Notes under the pieces: model-generated | The model's database searches: none | Seen by the model: only the letters and a program-made list of their open reading frames with translations | Told to the model about the DNA's origin: nothing | Shown: in pieces, positions 55,467-64,000 of the stretch | Position numbering within the stretch: the first letter of the stretch is position 1 | How the letters are laid out: each line of letters opens with the position of its first letter | Translations under genes and position numbers: made by a program | Origin: Agrostemma githago | Taxonomy: Eukaryota > Streptophyta > Magnoliopsida > Caryophyllales > Caryophyllaceae | Direction of reading: 5' to 3' | NCBI GenBank assembly: GCA_958450325.1 | Contig: OY288246.1 | Span: forward strand, 37,380,544 to 37,444,543 | DNA length: 64,000 nt

Positions 55467-56902
55467 AGAGTCTCCTAACCCTCTATATCTCCCAATAGCT
55501 CGTTCCAAGCTTCAAAAACCGACTTCCCTTCACACGATCCAAGCTCAAACAATGACCACTACTCCCTAGGAATCACTTCCACTTCACACCTATCACAATA
55601 AACTCAAATAAAACATCAAATTCCCTCCCTCGCATCGCTCATCAATAATCCAAATAATCAAGAAATTCACAAAACAAAACGAACTACAAGAGAAAGAGAT
55701 ATATACAAAGAGACGGTTCTTGTGGAACTCCGTCAAACCAAGGATGGTGCATTCTTCATTCTTTTTCAACAACCAAAACAAGTTCCATCTCCATCAAGGG
55801 CACGGAGGAACAAGTCGAAGGCCCTAGCAAAGTCTTCAATCAAGCTCGAAATATAACCGACCACATACCAAGGCTCTTCATGGCCTTGCCTTGACGTTCC
55901 CGGGTGTGGACATGACGTAGGTCCACCCCGACGCGGCCACGCGCGGGTTTGGGTAGGCGAATGAATCTCGTGGTGAGATTGCTCTCGGGTTCGAAATTTA
56001 AGTCAAAATGGAGTCGCCACCGAATTTTGTGGTTATTCGGAACCATACGAGCCCACTCTATGTCGTCATGGGCTATACACAAAGTAAGCCCACTTCGATT
56101 TCAGAGTTCATTGGGCTCGTCCCTTTGCATTGCAATACCGATTCCGTATAAACCGGCTTTCGTGTATAGAATGACTCTCGTGCGCCAAGGGTTTCGGGCA
56201 TCCGGAAACCAAAGGTTCTGAGTAAGGGGTGAGGGTACGTGTTGGGAAGCCCACTAAGGACACCCAACCCCGCCCGCACATGGCGGCCTCTACTAAGACA
56301 TCGTTCGTGTTCGTGTGTGCGCGCTAGTAAAACGATTAAATGATATGCAAACAGCGTTTTCGGGCTAAGCATATTAATAGTTTGTGAACTACGTCATTTA
56401 ATGCATCTTATTTTTGGTCAAAGTGGTTTAGCATGCGAGGTTCGTTTATAAAGCGTAAAAGCAAGTAAATAAACAAAGCTCGAAAGTAAAATAAAAATGT
56501 ACAAATTACACGGGCGGAAATACAACCCGGAATTCACAATACAACATTACGTAGAAGTAATAAAAATAACGCGATACAAAGATATGGACGGACCCGTATG
56601 TAAGCTAGACCGCGAAATGCGTAGATGGACTAACCCCGATTAAATACACATTGTATTGTGTACTAAACGAAGGACGGAAACATGAGACTGTGGCGTATTG
56701 CTAACCCGATCCCATATCCCGTAGTCTTGTCCCGACTCATCACGTCAAAGGTGGTCAAAGTCGTTCTACGTGTCGTGTTGTGCATGGTTTTGAAAATAGG
56801 TTAGTCACGTGATAGTCTTTACACGTGATGACTAATGTCGATAAAAAAAAGGCGAGGCTTGAAAGGTGTGTCAAGGCCCTCGGTTATGGGGCTACAGGAC
56901 TC

Positions 56903-57007
56903 ACTCGGTCGAGTCATGGCCTGACTCGGTCGAGTGCGTCCTAAAAGAAGCTTCTGCCCACGGTTTGGGGTGCTACTCGATCGAGTAGCAGGTGTACTCG
57001 GTCGAGT
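56903..57007. repeat. Inverted-repeat cassette 1: ACTCGNNCGAGT x 4
   Basis: Starts are 56903, 56924, 56975 and 56996. The spacing within pairs is 21 and 21 bp, and 72 bp from pair to pair. Confidence 0.95.
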
Positions 57008-57239
57008 GGCACCTGTACGAGTTGTGACTCGTGATTTATGTGTCTTAAATTTGAAGATTGGCCGAATTGAATCAAAATATTGACGAATTTAGATTTAATT
57101 CGGTTTGCCACGATAAACGTGAGTTTTGGAAAATGAGTTCACGTGATTGGCTTTACACGTGTCGACTAAGAGTCGTAAAAAAAAGAGACGAGGCTTAAAT
57201 GTTGCATCCAAGCCCTCGGTTTTCTGGGCTACAGGATCC

Positions 57240-57344
57240 ACTCGGTCGAGTCATGGCCTGACTCGGTCGAGTGTACCCTTGGGAAGTAGTCTGCCCGGTT
57301 TTGTGGACACTACTCGATCGAGTGGCCTATGCACTCGGTCGAGT
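57240..57344. repeat. Inverted-repeat cassette 2: ACTCGNNCGAGT x 4
   Basis: Starts are 57240, 57261, 57312 and 57333. The spacing is 21 and 21 bp within pairs and 72 bp between pairs. Confidence 0.95.
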
Positions 57345-57799
57345 AGTCCCTGTACGAGTGTTAACTCGTTTCATTTTTGGGGTCGAAAACGACAGTCGGT
57401 CGAATTAAATACAAATATCGCATGATTTGAATTTAACTCGACCTCCGGTGCTATAATCGTGTATATGTACGATTATAATACCGTTGTCGGGATTTTATGA
57501 AAACGTTTACGTTAGAGAATTTGAATTAATGACGGAATTGCATCCCTCTACGTCACGACATCGAAATTAACCCTTTCGGGTTATGTGATGTCGGTTTTCG
57601 TGTCAACGGGTTCCGCACTAATTAAAATGGGATTGAATACGTTCAACTACGATTAGTCGCGATCACGTCACGCCTTTGAGCACATTGGGGCGGGGCTCCT
57701 CGAAAGGGCTCCACCTCCGTCGTTGCTCGTAAAAGGATTAGACGGACTTTAGGCGACAATTATAGTCAAACGTATCCGAAACCGAGATTTTGATACTAG

Positions 57800-57819
57800 A
57801 TATATATATATATATACAC
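57800..57819. repeat. AT microsatellite
   Basis: A run of TA dinucleotides lies inside the inserted unit. Confidence 0.85.
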
Positions 57820-58079
57820 GGTATGGTTATAATGCTAGCAACGAAATGTAAAAGTTAGTATGCAAAAAAAAGTAAAAATGTTAGAGTGTTAGATGTTAGA
57901 GTGTTAGGATTACGATACTAGTAAAAGTACAAAATAAACGATACAAAAACATAAGCGTAAATAACAAAGATAGAAACGGGGTTTGGGACACCCTCAACAT
58001 ACATGCTTAGTAAGGACCTCGGAAATGGGCTCGCAAATAGTGACGGGACTATGGAGTATCGAGGATGTATGTAAGTTAT

Positions 58080-58101
58080 GGTGTGTGTGTGTGTGTGTTG
58101 T
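58080..58101. repeat. GT microsatellite
   Basis: About nine to ten GT repeats lie inside the inserted unit. Confidence 0.85.
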
Positions 58102-58297
58102 CGGTTTATCGAGGGACAAGGGACTCGGTTTTTTGTGTATAGGGCTTAGGGTTGCTAATGCTTGTAGTGTAGAGAATGTGACTGAAATGTGAGGTGAATA
58201 TGGGGTAAAAATGGATGTGTAAGAGTTGGTAAAAGTTTTTTTTGAAATGAATGGGGTTAAGGGGGTATTTATAGGAGAAACCCCACGACCTAGGGTC

Positions 58298-58404
58298 ACT
58301 CGATCGAGTGCCCTAGTGCACTCGGTCGAGTGCCTTTAGGAATGAATCTGGTCCGGTTTTTTGACGCTCCACTCGACCGAGTGGGTCAATCCACTCGATC
58401 GAGT
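58298..58404. repeat. Inverted-repeat cassette 3: ACTCGNNCGAGT x 4
   Basis: Starts are 58298, 58320, 58371 and 58393. The spacing is 22 and 22 bp within pairs and 73 bp between pairs. Confidence 0.95.
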
Positions 58405-61400
58405 GGGTCAAGCAAATCGAGACAAAATAGGAAGGAATTGATATTGTTTGTTTTGATTGATTTTTTGAATTTGGATTTGTGCGCCAGCTGAACCTGGCTG
58501 ATTTATGAGACGGTTTCGTCTTTGACCGGGTTTTGACCCGGTCGCTAAAAGACGGGATTTATTTTTGGTGTCGGTTTTGGCCCAAATTAGTCTCATTTTG
58601 CTCGGAACGACCCACTGGGCCTGAATTTGAGGTCTGTTTTGTGAGATTATTACTCCGCTAAAAGTCCATGTCAGATATTATTGATTTCGGGTCCAAATCC
58701 GAGTATACTAAGTCACGTTTGCGTCCGATCATCATCGGGTGTTTGTCGGGAACTGCTATAGACACTAGCAGGCAAAATGCGGGTGTCTACACCGGGGCAT
58801 CCCGATCTTCCAAGTTCAACGACTTGAACTTGTACTTTTGGTCTTTGGGAACATACCTGAACGTCCACCGGTCCTCATGTGGCCCCAAGGGAGGCTCATC
58901 CTTCTCCTTGCTTTTCAACTTGTCATCAAGCCCATGATGTGGGCACTCATGCTCTCCACTCTCGGAGTCATCATCCTCAAGTTCACAAGAGTTCTTGTTC
59001 AAGCTTTGTCCCGACTCAACCCCTAGATCAATGTCTTTCGTGGCTTGGATCATTTTTGCAAGACTCATCATTTGTAGGCGAAGTGTTACCTTGGAGGTCA
59101 AACACTAGATTCTCTTCGCCTAGTTCGAAGGTGATCCTACCATTCTTCACATCGATCATAGCACCGGCGGTGTGGAAATGGGCGCCCAAGAATGATGGGA
59201 GTGATTGCATCTTCCCGCATATCGAGCACGATGAAGTCAACCGGAATGAAGAACTTACCAATTCTCACCGGCACATCCTCTAGCATCCTCAATGGTCGGT
59301 TGAATGAACTATCGGCCATTTGGAGTGTGATAGAAGTACTTTTAAGCTCCTTCATCCCCAGTCGGCAACAAATAGAATAAGGAATGATGCTCACGCTCGC
59401 ACCCAAATCACATAATGCTCTTTCGATCTTGTAGTGGCCTATGGTGCAAGGGATCAAAAATCTACCCGGATCCTTCAACTTTGGAAGCGTAGAACCTTGA
59501 ATGAGCTCGCTCACCACTCTTGTGAACGCAATGGTCTCTTCCTTGTCGATGGATCTCTTCCTAGCCAAGATTTCTCTCATAAATTTTCCATATGCCGGGA
59601 TTTGGGTAAGTAGCTCGGTAAATGGGACACTCACATCCAACTTCTTCACAATACTAAGGAACTTGTCATATTGGCTATCCACCTTGGTCTTCATTTGCCT
59701 TGTTGGGAAAGGCAACTTGATTTGGATCTTGTTTTGCTCAATAGGGGTGGACTCTTCAAACGACACTTTCCTTTTACCCTTGTCTATTGCTTGAAGTGGG
59801 GGAAGCTTGTCTTGTTGGGATTTCTCAATCTCCCAATAGACTTGCTCCTCCATTGGATTATCAAAGCTTGAGCTTTCTTGAATTGGAGATGCCATTTTCT
59901 TTGTCGGTTCTTGCATTGGCTCTTGCTCACTAGGGAATGGAGGGGAGTCATAAGATGTACCTCTTCTTGTGGTGATGGCATTTACATGCTCAAATGTCGG
60001 TGTTTCACCTTGAGAAGGTAGTTGCCCCTTTTGTCTTGAGGAGCTCCCCGAAGCAAGTTGAGATACTTGAGTTTCAAGCATCTTCATACGGGCATCTCTT
60101 GACGCGTTTTCCCCTTGAATATAAGCAAAGAGCTCTTGATGGTTTCTTGATATGTCCATTTGACTCTTTTGCATATCCATCATAGATTTTTGAATGTCGA
60201 AGTCATGAGTTGGAGATTGTGGATTGTGCGGAGTATTGGTGAGGGCTAATGGAGAACCGTAATCATGAATAGGAGATCGACTCCTAGGCTTGCTTTCTTG
60301 ACGGTTAGCTTGATTTGCTTGTTGTTGACGGTTCCCTTGGAACCCATGAGAATTGCCTTGATTAAGGCCTTGATTGTTGCCATGGTTGTGGTTTTGATAG
60401 CCTTGGTTGAAGTTCCCTTGTTGGAACCCTTGATTGTTGTTGAATGAACCTTGGTTACTTTGCTTGAAGTTGTTGAAAGGCCTTGAGTTGCCTTGGTAAC
60501 CTTGGTTGTTGTCCCTTAAGGGAGGTGGAACATAGGGACGATGTTGTTGTTGGTGTTGAAATGCTTGTTGTTGAGGGACTTGATTGGAAGCTTGGTATTG
60601 ATTAGAGTAGGAGGCACCTTGCTTGAACGCTTGAAAAGCATTCACTTGTTCAATATAGGATCATGACCAACGATTCCACAAGTATCACACATCCCATAAT
60701 AAGGCAAAGGAGGTGCAAATCCAAAAGCATTCACTTCATAAATTGAGGCTTGGTTGGAGGAACCAATGCTTTGAACTTGAGTGAGGTGACCTTGGAGCTT
60801 CTTGTCAATGGTCTCCATGTGTGTCTTCAATTGAGCTCCAAGGTCAATGCTTAATTGAGTTATAGCATCAACCTCGTACCTACCTCCTCGATTTGCCTTC
60901 CTAGGCCTAGAATATTGCGAATTATGCACCGCCATCTCTTCGATTCTCGCACATGTTCGGTCATCATCGACCTCGGTGAACCTACCATTGGAGCCCATGT
61001 TGAGTATAGTTCTTGAGTCCCCATAAAGACCGTTCCAAAATTGTTGGACTAAGAACCATTGTGAAAGTCCATGATGGGGGCACGATCTAACCAAAGACTT
61101 AAACCACTCCCAAACTTCATATAGGCTCTCTTCATCCCTTTGTTGGAACCCGGTGATGGAGGCCCTAAGCAAATTGGTCTTTTCCGGAGGGTAGAAAGTT
61201 TGGTAGAACGCCAATGCAAGCTTCTTCCAAGTGTCGATGCCCATGGTTGCCCTATCGAGACTCTTAATCCATTGCTTCGCTTTTTCGATAAGAGAAAACG
61301 GGAAGAGTACCCAACGAATTTGATCTTGAGTAACCCCGGGTTGAGAGATAGCGTCGCAATAATCGGAGAAAGTCTCCATGTGTTGGTGCGGGTCTTCGGT

Positions 61401-61820
61401 GGGCAAACCACTAAATTGGTTCCTCTCCACAAGTTGGATGAAGTGAGTCTTGGCCGTAAAATTTCCGGCATAAGCGGCCGGTAGAGCATTGGGTCCCGGC
61501 AAGACGTCTTCCGTGAATGTTGAGTGAGAAGAAAACTTAGGCATTCTTGGATATAAGGGAGAAGATGGTGGTGTAGACGGTGTTGATGTAAATGAAGAGG
61601 GGGAACTAGGAGAAGAAAATCCAAAGGGATTGGTGAAATTCCCTTCGGCCGTCTCTCGAGATGCTTCCTCAAAATCGCTTCCTTGAGCTTGCTCTTGATG
61701 AGTATTGCTTGCACTTGGTTGAGAGATCCTAACCCGGTTAATCGTCCGTTGGCGAAAAGCTCGAAAAAGCCTCTCCGGCTCTGGATTAAAGAGAAAGAAT
61801 TCAACTCCCCGCCTAGGCAT

Positions 61821-62036
61821 ACACTACGCACTAGAACAAACGTGAGAACACCTAGTGCTTTATGGGCACTAGGTAACGACAATAAACAAGCACAATCGAA
61901 AGACAAAGAGAAAGAGGAAGAAATAAAACTAAGGAAACAAGAAAAATCTAGAGAATATGCACAAGAGATGATAGAAGGGCACAAAGAAGAGTAACTAAGT
62001 CTAGCTATAAGCAAACTAAGTCTAAACAATGCACCG
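61821..62036 (-). other. Leader of B
   Basis: This untranslated stretch lies between PBS and gag. It is A-rich on the plus strand. A long overlapping frame of the minus strand runs through it but is out of phase with gag and is not supported. Confidence 0.65.
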
Positions 62037-62054
62037 TCCCCGGCAACGGCGCCA
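62037..62054 (-). other. Primer binding site of B
   Basis: TCCCCGGCAACGGCGCCA is, in element sense, TGGCGCCGTTGCCGGGGA, the Athila-type PBS (attributed to tRNA-Asp). It lies three bases from the LTR. Confidence 0.9.
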
Positions 62055-62057
62055 AAT

Positions 62058-63722
62058 TGATGGTGGGATTTGTCGTGGATCCCGCCGATCAAATTATCAA
62101 CTAGCACCTAACGGTAGTTAGGGTAAGTCGGGATCGTATCCACGGAGACGGTGTTGCAAGGTTTAGACTAGGTCGGCCTAAAACGAGACTAAATCACCAA
62201 ACAAACACAAAGAAGCGATAAAAGGAAGACTGTGGTAGAGGAGAGGTAAGAACTAGACTAATGATGAACTAGGCTAAAACAATGCTAAACAATGCTAGTG
62301 ATCGAAATAACAAGTAAACTAGAATAAACGATGACTAAACAAGAAGTTGAAATCAAATATGGAAGGAAGTGGGTAAGGTCGGGTTCATAAGAATAGTAGG
62401 GTGATCGGGTTGATCATGGGTATGGGTGTCTCCTAGTGCTAGAGTCGGTCCGGGCTCTCGCTACTTAGACCGATGTGGAGGTGAGTCCGGGCTCTCGCAA
62501 CTTAGACTCTAATCGAGGTATGTCAGGGCTCTCGCAACTTAGACTATCCTCAACACTACCCTCAACATGACCGCTTACAAGACAAACAATGAGTAGAGGA
62601 AGACTAGCATGAGAAGCATGGCCACTACAACTCAAACAAGCATTTCAACAAACACATGGTGTGCCAAGTATGTGACTAACAACAAAGATTCATCCTTTAC
62701 CCCTAATCAAACCCTAATCACCCATATTCTACCCTTAATCCCCCTACTAACCCACAAGAAGACTACTCACACATATTCAAACTAACTACAACAATGAAAA
62801 GATAAAACAACATCATAATCCTAACATCCATTATCAAGAACAATATGAACAATAACAATAAACACTAAGTAGAGATTCAAACTTGAAATAATAACAAAGA
62901 ATAAGAGAAAGGAAGATTATACCAACAATAGGATGAAGAAAAGATGATAACTTGCATAAATAGGATACCCAAATAAATCCCAAGGTTGTCAAGCTTGGAG
63001 AAATCTTCAAGTATCTTCTTAATACAAGAACTAATTAACTAAGATTAACTAGGATTAACTAAGGATTAAAGAGAGATTAAATCTAATGTGAGGAACTAAA
63101 TCTAGGGTTTATATGTTGTAGAGAAGCTTAAGATAGTCTAGGGTAATGTAAGATACATAAACAATACAAGAGGGAAGTATTTATAGGGGTACAAGAATGG
63201 AGGATGAAAAAGAAAAGGTGCGACTACAGCTGGTTGGTCCCGACCGGGACGGGATCATCCCGACCGGGACGGCCTGTCATCCCGACCGGGACGGGTTGGT
63301 CCTGACCGGGACGGCCTGGCAGTGACCCCTCTAAAAGCGCACTTCATCCCGGACGGGATGAGGTGCATACCCGTCGGGGATGAGTCTTGTAGGCCTCCAA
63401 TATGATCTTTTTGGTCCCTCCTTGCTTCACATGGACTTCCCATCGATTCTCGGGACTCGGGATCGGGTCTTGGAGGCTCGGGATTGGGTCCCAAGGTCTC
63501 GGGGTCGAATCCAAGGCATCGAGTGATCGTTCCTTCACTTCGTTGGCTCCGAAAAGTGTATGTATTGAGTCGGAATCGCTCCAACTCTTCATGAATGGTC
63601 TCGGGAACCTGAAACGAACTAGAGGAAGCATAAGTAGCCCATAAATCGCTCCCAAGGAGCGATTCCACTAGGAAAATGGGACCAAAACACTACGAAATAG
63701 GCACTACAAACTACACTTATCG
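62058..63722 (-). repeat. 5' LTR of B (1665 bp)
   Basis: It is the partner of 51109-52763, with the 3 x 37-bp array at 62448 and the TCCCGNNCGGGA array starting near 63238. Its last base is G where A would complete CA. Confidence 0.9.
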
Positions 63723-63727
63723 TCACG

Positions 63728-64000
63728 CAATGGTGGCACGTCGATCCTAGAGATCGAGTTCATAGCTTTGGTCGGGATTTGCTCAATGACATAAGTAAGA
63801 TCTCCAAAAAGGTACTTGGAGGGGTCTCTCATCGGTCGCTCAGTTACGTCCTTAACCACACTTTCATCAAAGTCAATGATTGAGGGATGAGTGGGACATG
63901 CTTGTGTGTTAAAGCAATTTTCCGGTTTCATATTGCTCACCACCTTTATGGCATTTACGGATCCTTGATGGGAATATTATGTCGGTTCGTGGGAATACCA
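63728..64000 (-). pseudogene. Element C: Gag-protease linker, 5' segment (runs off the window)
   Basis: The minus-strand frame is open from about 63976 down to the B junction (MKPENCFNTQ, then IDVPPLRD), continuing at 51102. A TAA lies at about 63977-63979, so it is either degenerate or out of frame further upstream. I do not recognise this part; position and reading suggest the region between Gag and protease of an Athila/Tat-like element. Confidence 0.65.

Larger units (their letters stand above)
52764..55765 (-). other. Long 3' noncoding region of B
   Basis: No frame here resembles a protein. In element order it holds: an inverted-repeat array (55282-55466), three conserved-loop hairpins (54832-54862, 54734-54756 and near 54640), a second PPT-like motif (54512-54525) beside a short hairpin, a pyrimidine-rich stretch (53450-53650), and the terminal PPT (52766-52779). 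It is related to 3997-5680. Confidence 0.78.
56794..57440. repeat. Two diverged tandem units of about 334 bp
   Basis: Unit 1 begins near 56794 (GAAAATAGG, CACGTGATAG, then GCGAGGCTTG) and unit 2 near 57128 (GAAAATGAG, CACGTGATTG, then GACGAGGCTT). Each contains one four-motif cassette. Confidence 0.85.
55905..58791 (-). mobile_element. Inserted LTR-type unit in B (2887 bp), possibly Tat/Ogre-like
   Basis: TSD CCGGG lies at 55900-55904 and 58792-58796. Ends are TGTGGACATG and GTGTCTACA. There is no coding frame. GGAGTCGCCA at about 56011-56020 is, on the minus strand, TGGCGACTCC, a tRNA-Arg-type primer site as in Ogre/Tat elements, preceded by a sequence of about 2.76 kb that would be the LTR. 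The unit could be a large solo LTR, or one LTR plus a short leader. It holds three inverted-repeat cassettes, a tandem repeat of about 334 bp, and AT and GT microsatellites. Confidence 0.7.
55766..61820 (-). pseudogene. B Gag-protease frame (Athila-like), frameshifted and interrupted
   Basis: Gag starts at 61820 (MPRRGVEFFL), with a Ser/Pro-rich part and then the Athila Gag core: FSLIEKAKQWI near residue 178, FYPPEKTNLL, RSCPHHGL and GDSRTILNM. CDTCGIVGHD near the end begins a knuckle. A frameshift near 60645 leads to NAFQAFKQG and a Gln/Asn-rich stretch, then protease ALCDLGASVSIIP and ILGRPF. A second shift lies near 59190 (frame change into AGAMIDVKNGR), with further decay to 58800. After the inserted block (55905-58791) the frame continues at 55899 (GTSRQGHEEPWY) and stops at 55766. 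No RT or integrase follows, so B cannot move without help. Confidence 0.85.
51109..63722 (-). mobile_element. B: non-autonomous Athila-like element (12.6 kb with nested insertion, about 9.7 kb without)
   Basis: LTRs are 51109-52763 and 62058-63722. The PBS matches the Athila-type TGGCGCCGTTGCCGGGG. Gag and protease are encoded on the minus strand, and a 3-kb noncoding 3' region precedes the PPT. RT, RNase H and integrase are absent. The right end reads TATCG where TATCA is expected, a likely point change. TSD is TCACG. Confidence 0.88.

Noticed and set aside
56903..58404. CRISPR-like array
   Set aside because: The repeats are 12-bp near-palindromes with 9-10-bp or about 39-bp spacers in a plant retrotransposon; there are no Cas genes and no spacer-sized unique inserts.
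61049..62107. A 352-codon minus-strand frame with hydrophobic segments over the B leader and gag
   Set aside because: It runs out of phase over the clearly recognisable Athila-like Gag frame (60642-61820), and its start lies in LTR sequence. It has no motif of its own, so I treat it as a shadow.
1..64000. Host protein-coding, tRNA or snRNA genes
   Set aside because: I looked on both strands and found none; tRNA-like TGGTATCAGAGC sites are all retrotransposon primer sites.

Overview
The window is plant nuclear DNA made entirely of nested LTR retrotransposons; I see no host gene. The plant assignment rests on initiator-tRNA-Met primer sites (TGGTATCAGAGC), CRM, Tekay/Del and Athila-like Ty3/gypsy proteins, and a Cassandra element carrying 5S rRNA sequence. 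The abundance of CRM-clade (centromeric retrotransposon) copies suggests centromeric or pericentromeric DNA of a eudicot. I cannot name the species.

Layout. 1-3996: 3' part of an autonomous CRM-like element (A0, plus strand), with the end of another CRM-family LTR (L1, element 'Z') inserted in its pol. 3997-5777: Athila-like 3' noncoding fragment (minus). From 5778: Tekay/Del-like element M (plus), with its LTR, PBS and gag, broken at 8706 by X1, a non-autonomous CRM derivative (8706-16676) that itself holds N2 (10796-14773, minus). From about 16300 to 25727 the series L1/A0/Athila/M is repeated as copy 2. It ends in X2 (25728-36022), which has swallowed element Y and holds N3 (31189-34782, minus). 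36023-44540: the rest of M, interrupted by N4 (37029-41040, minus) and a complete Cassandra TRIM (42870-43600). 44541-49257: a second autonomous-type CRM element (A1), itself split by a solo LTR. 49258-50233: LTR-in-LTR recombination scar. 50234-51108 and 63728-64000: the two halves of element C (minus), split by element B (51109-63722, minus), a non-autonomous Athila-like element that carries a 2.9-kb Tat/Ogre-like insertion (55905-58791).

How the parts relate. TSDs of 5 bp close ten insertions: N2 accaa, L7 tctgc, X gaggg, N3 cttac, N4 ctcgg, Cassandra gggta, solo LTR in A1 tgagt, B tcacg, the insertion in B ccggg; Y keeps only its right flank ggtat. Where TSDs do not match, swapping LTR partners restores them, which reveals LTR-LTR recombination: a 16.2-kb tandem duplication (recombinant LTR 15802-16676) and an internal deletion (chimeric LTR 25728-26602). 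X, Y, N2 and N4 are one non-autonomous CRM family: they keep one long frame of Gag, protease and the CR-motif tail but lack RT, RNase H and integrase, so they presumably depend on partners like A0 or A1.

The least conventional signals are in noncoding parts: cassettes of short inverted repeats (5-nt arms, 2-nt centre) spaced 19-23 bp in two unrelated elements, and a set of hairpins in the Athila-like 3' regions whose 9-nt loop is conserved while the stems change together.
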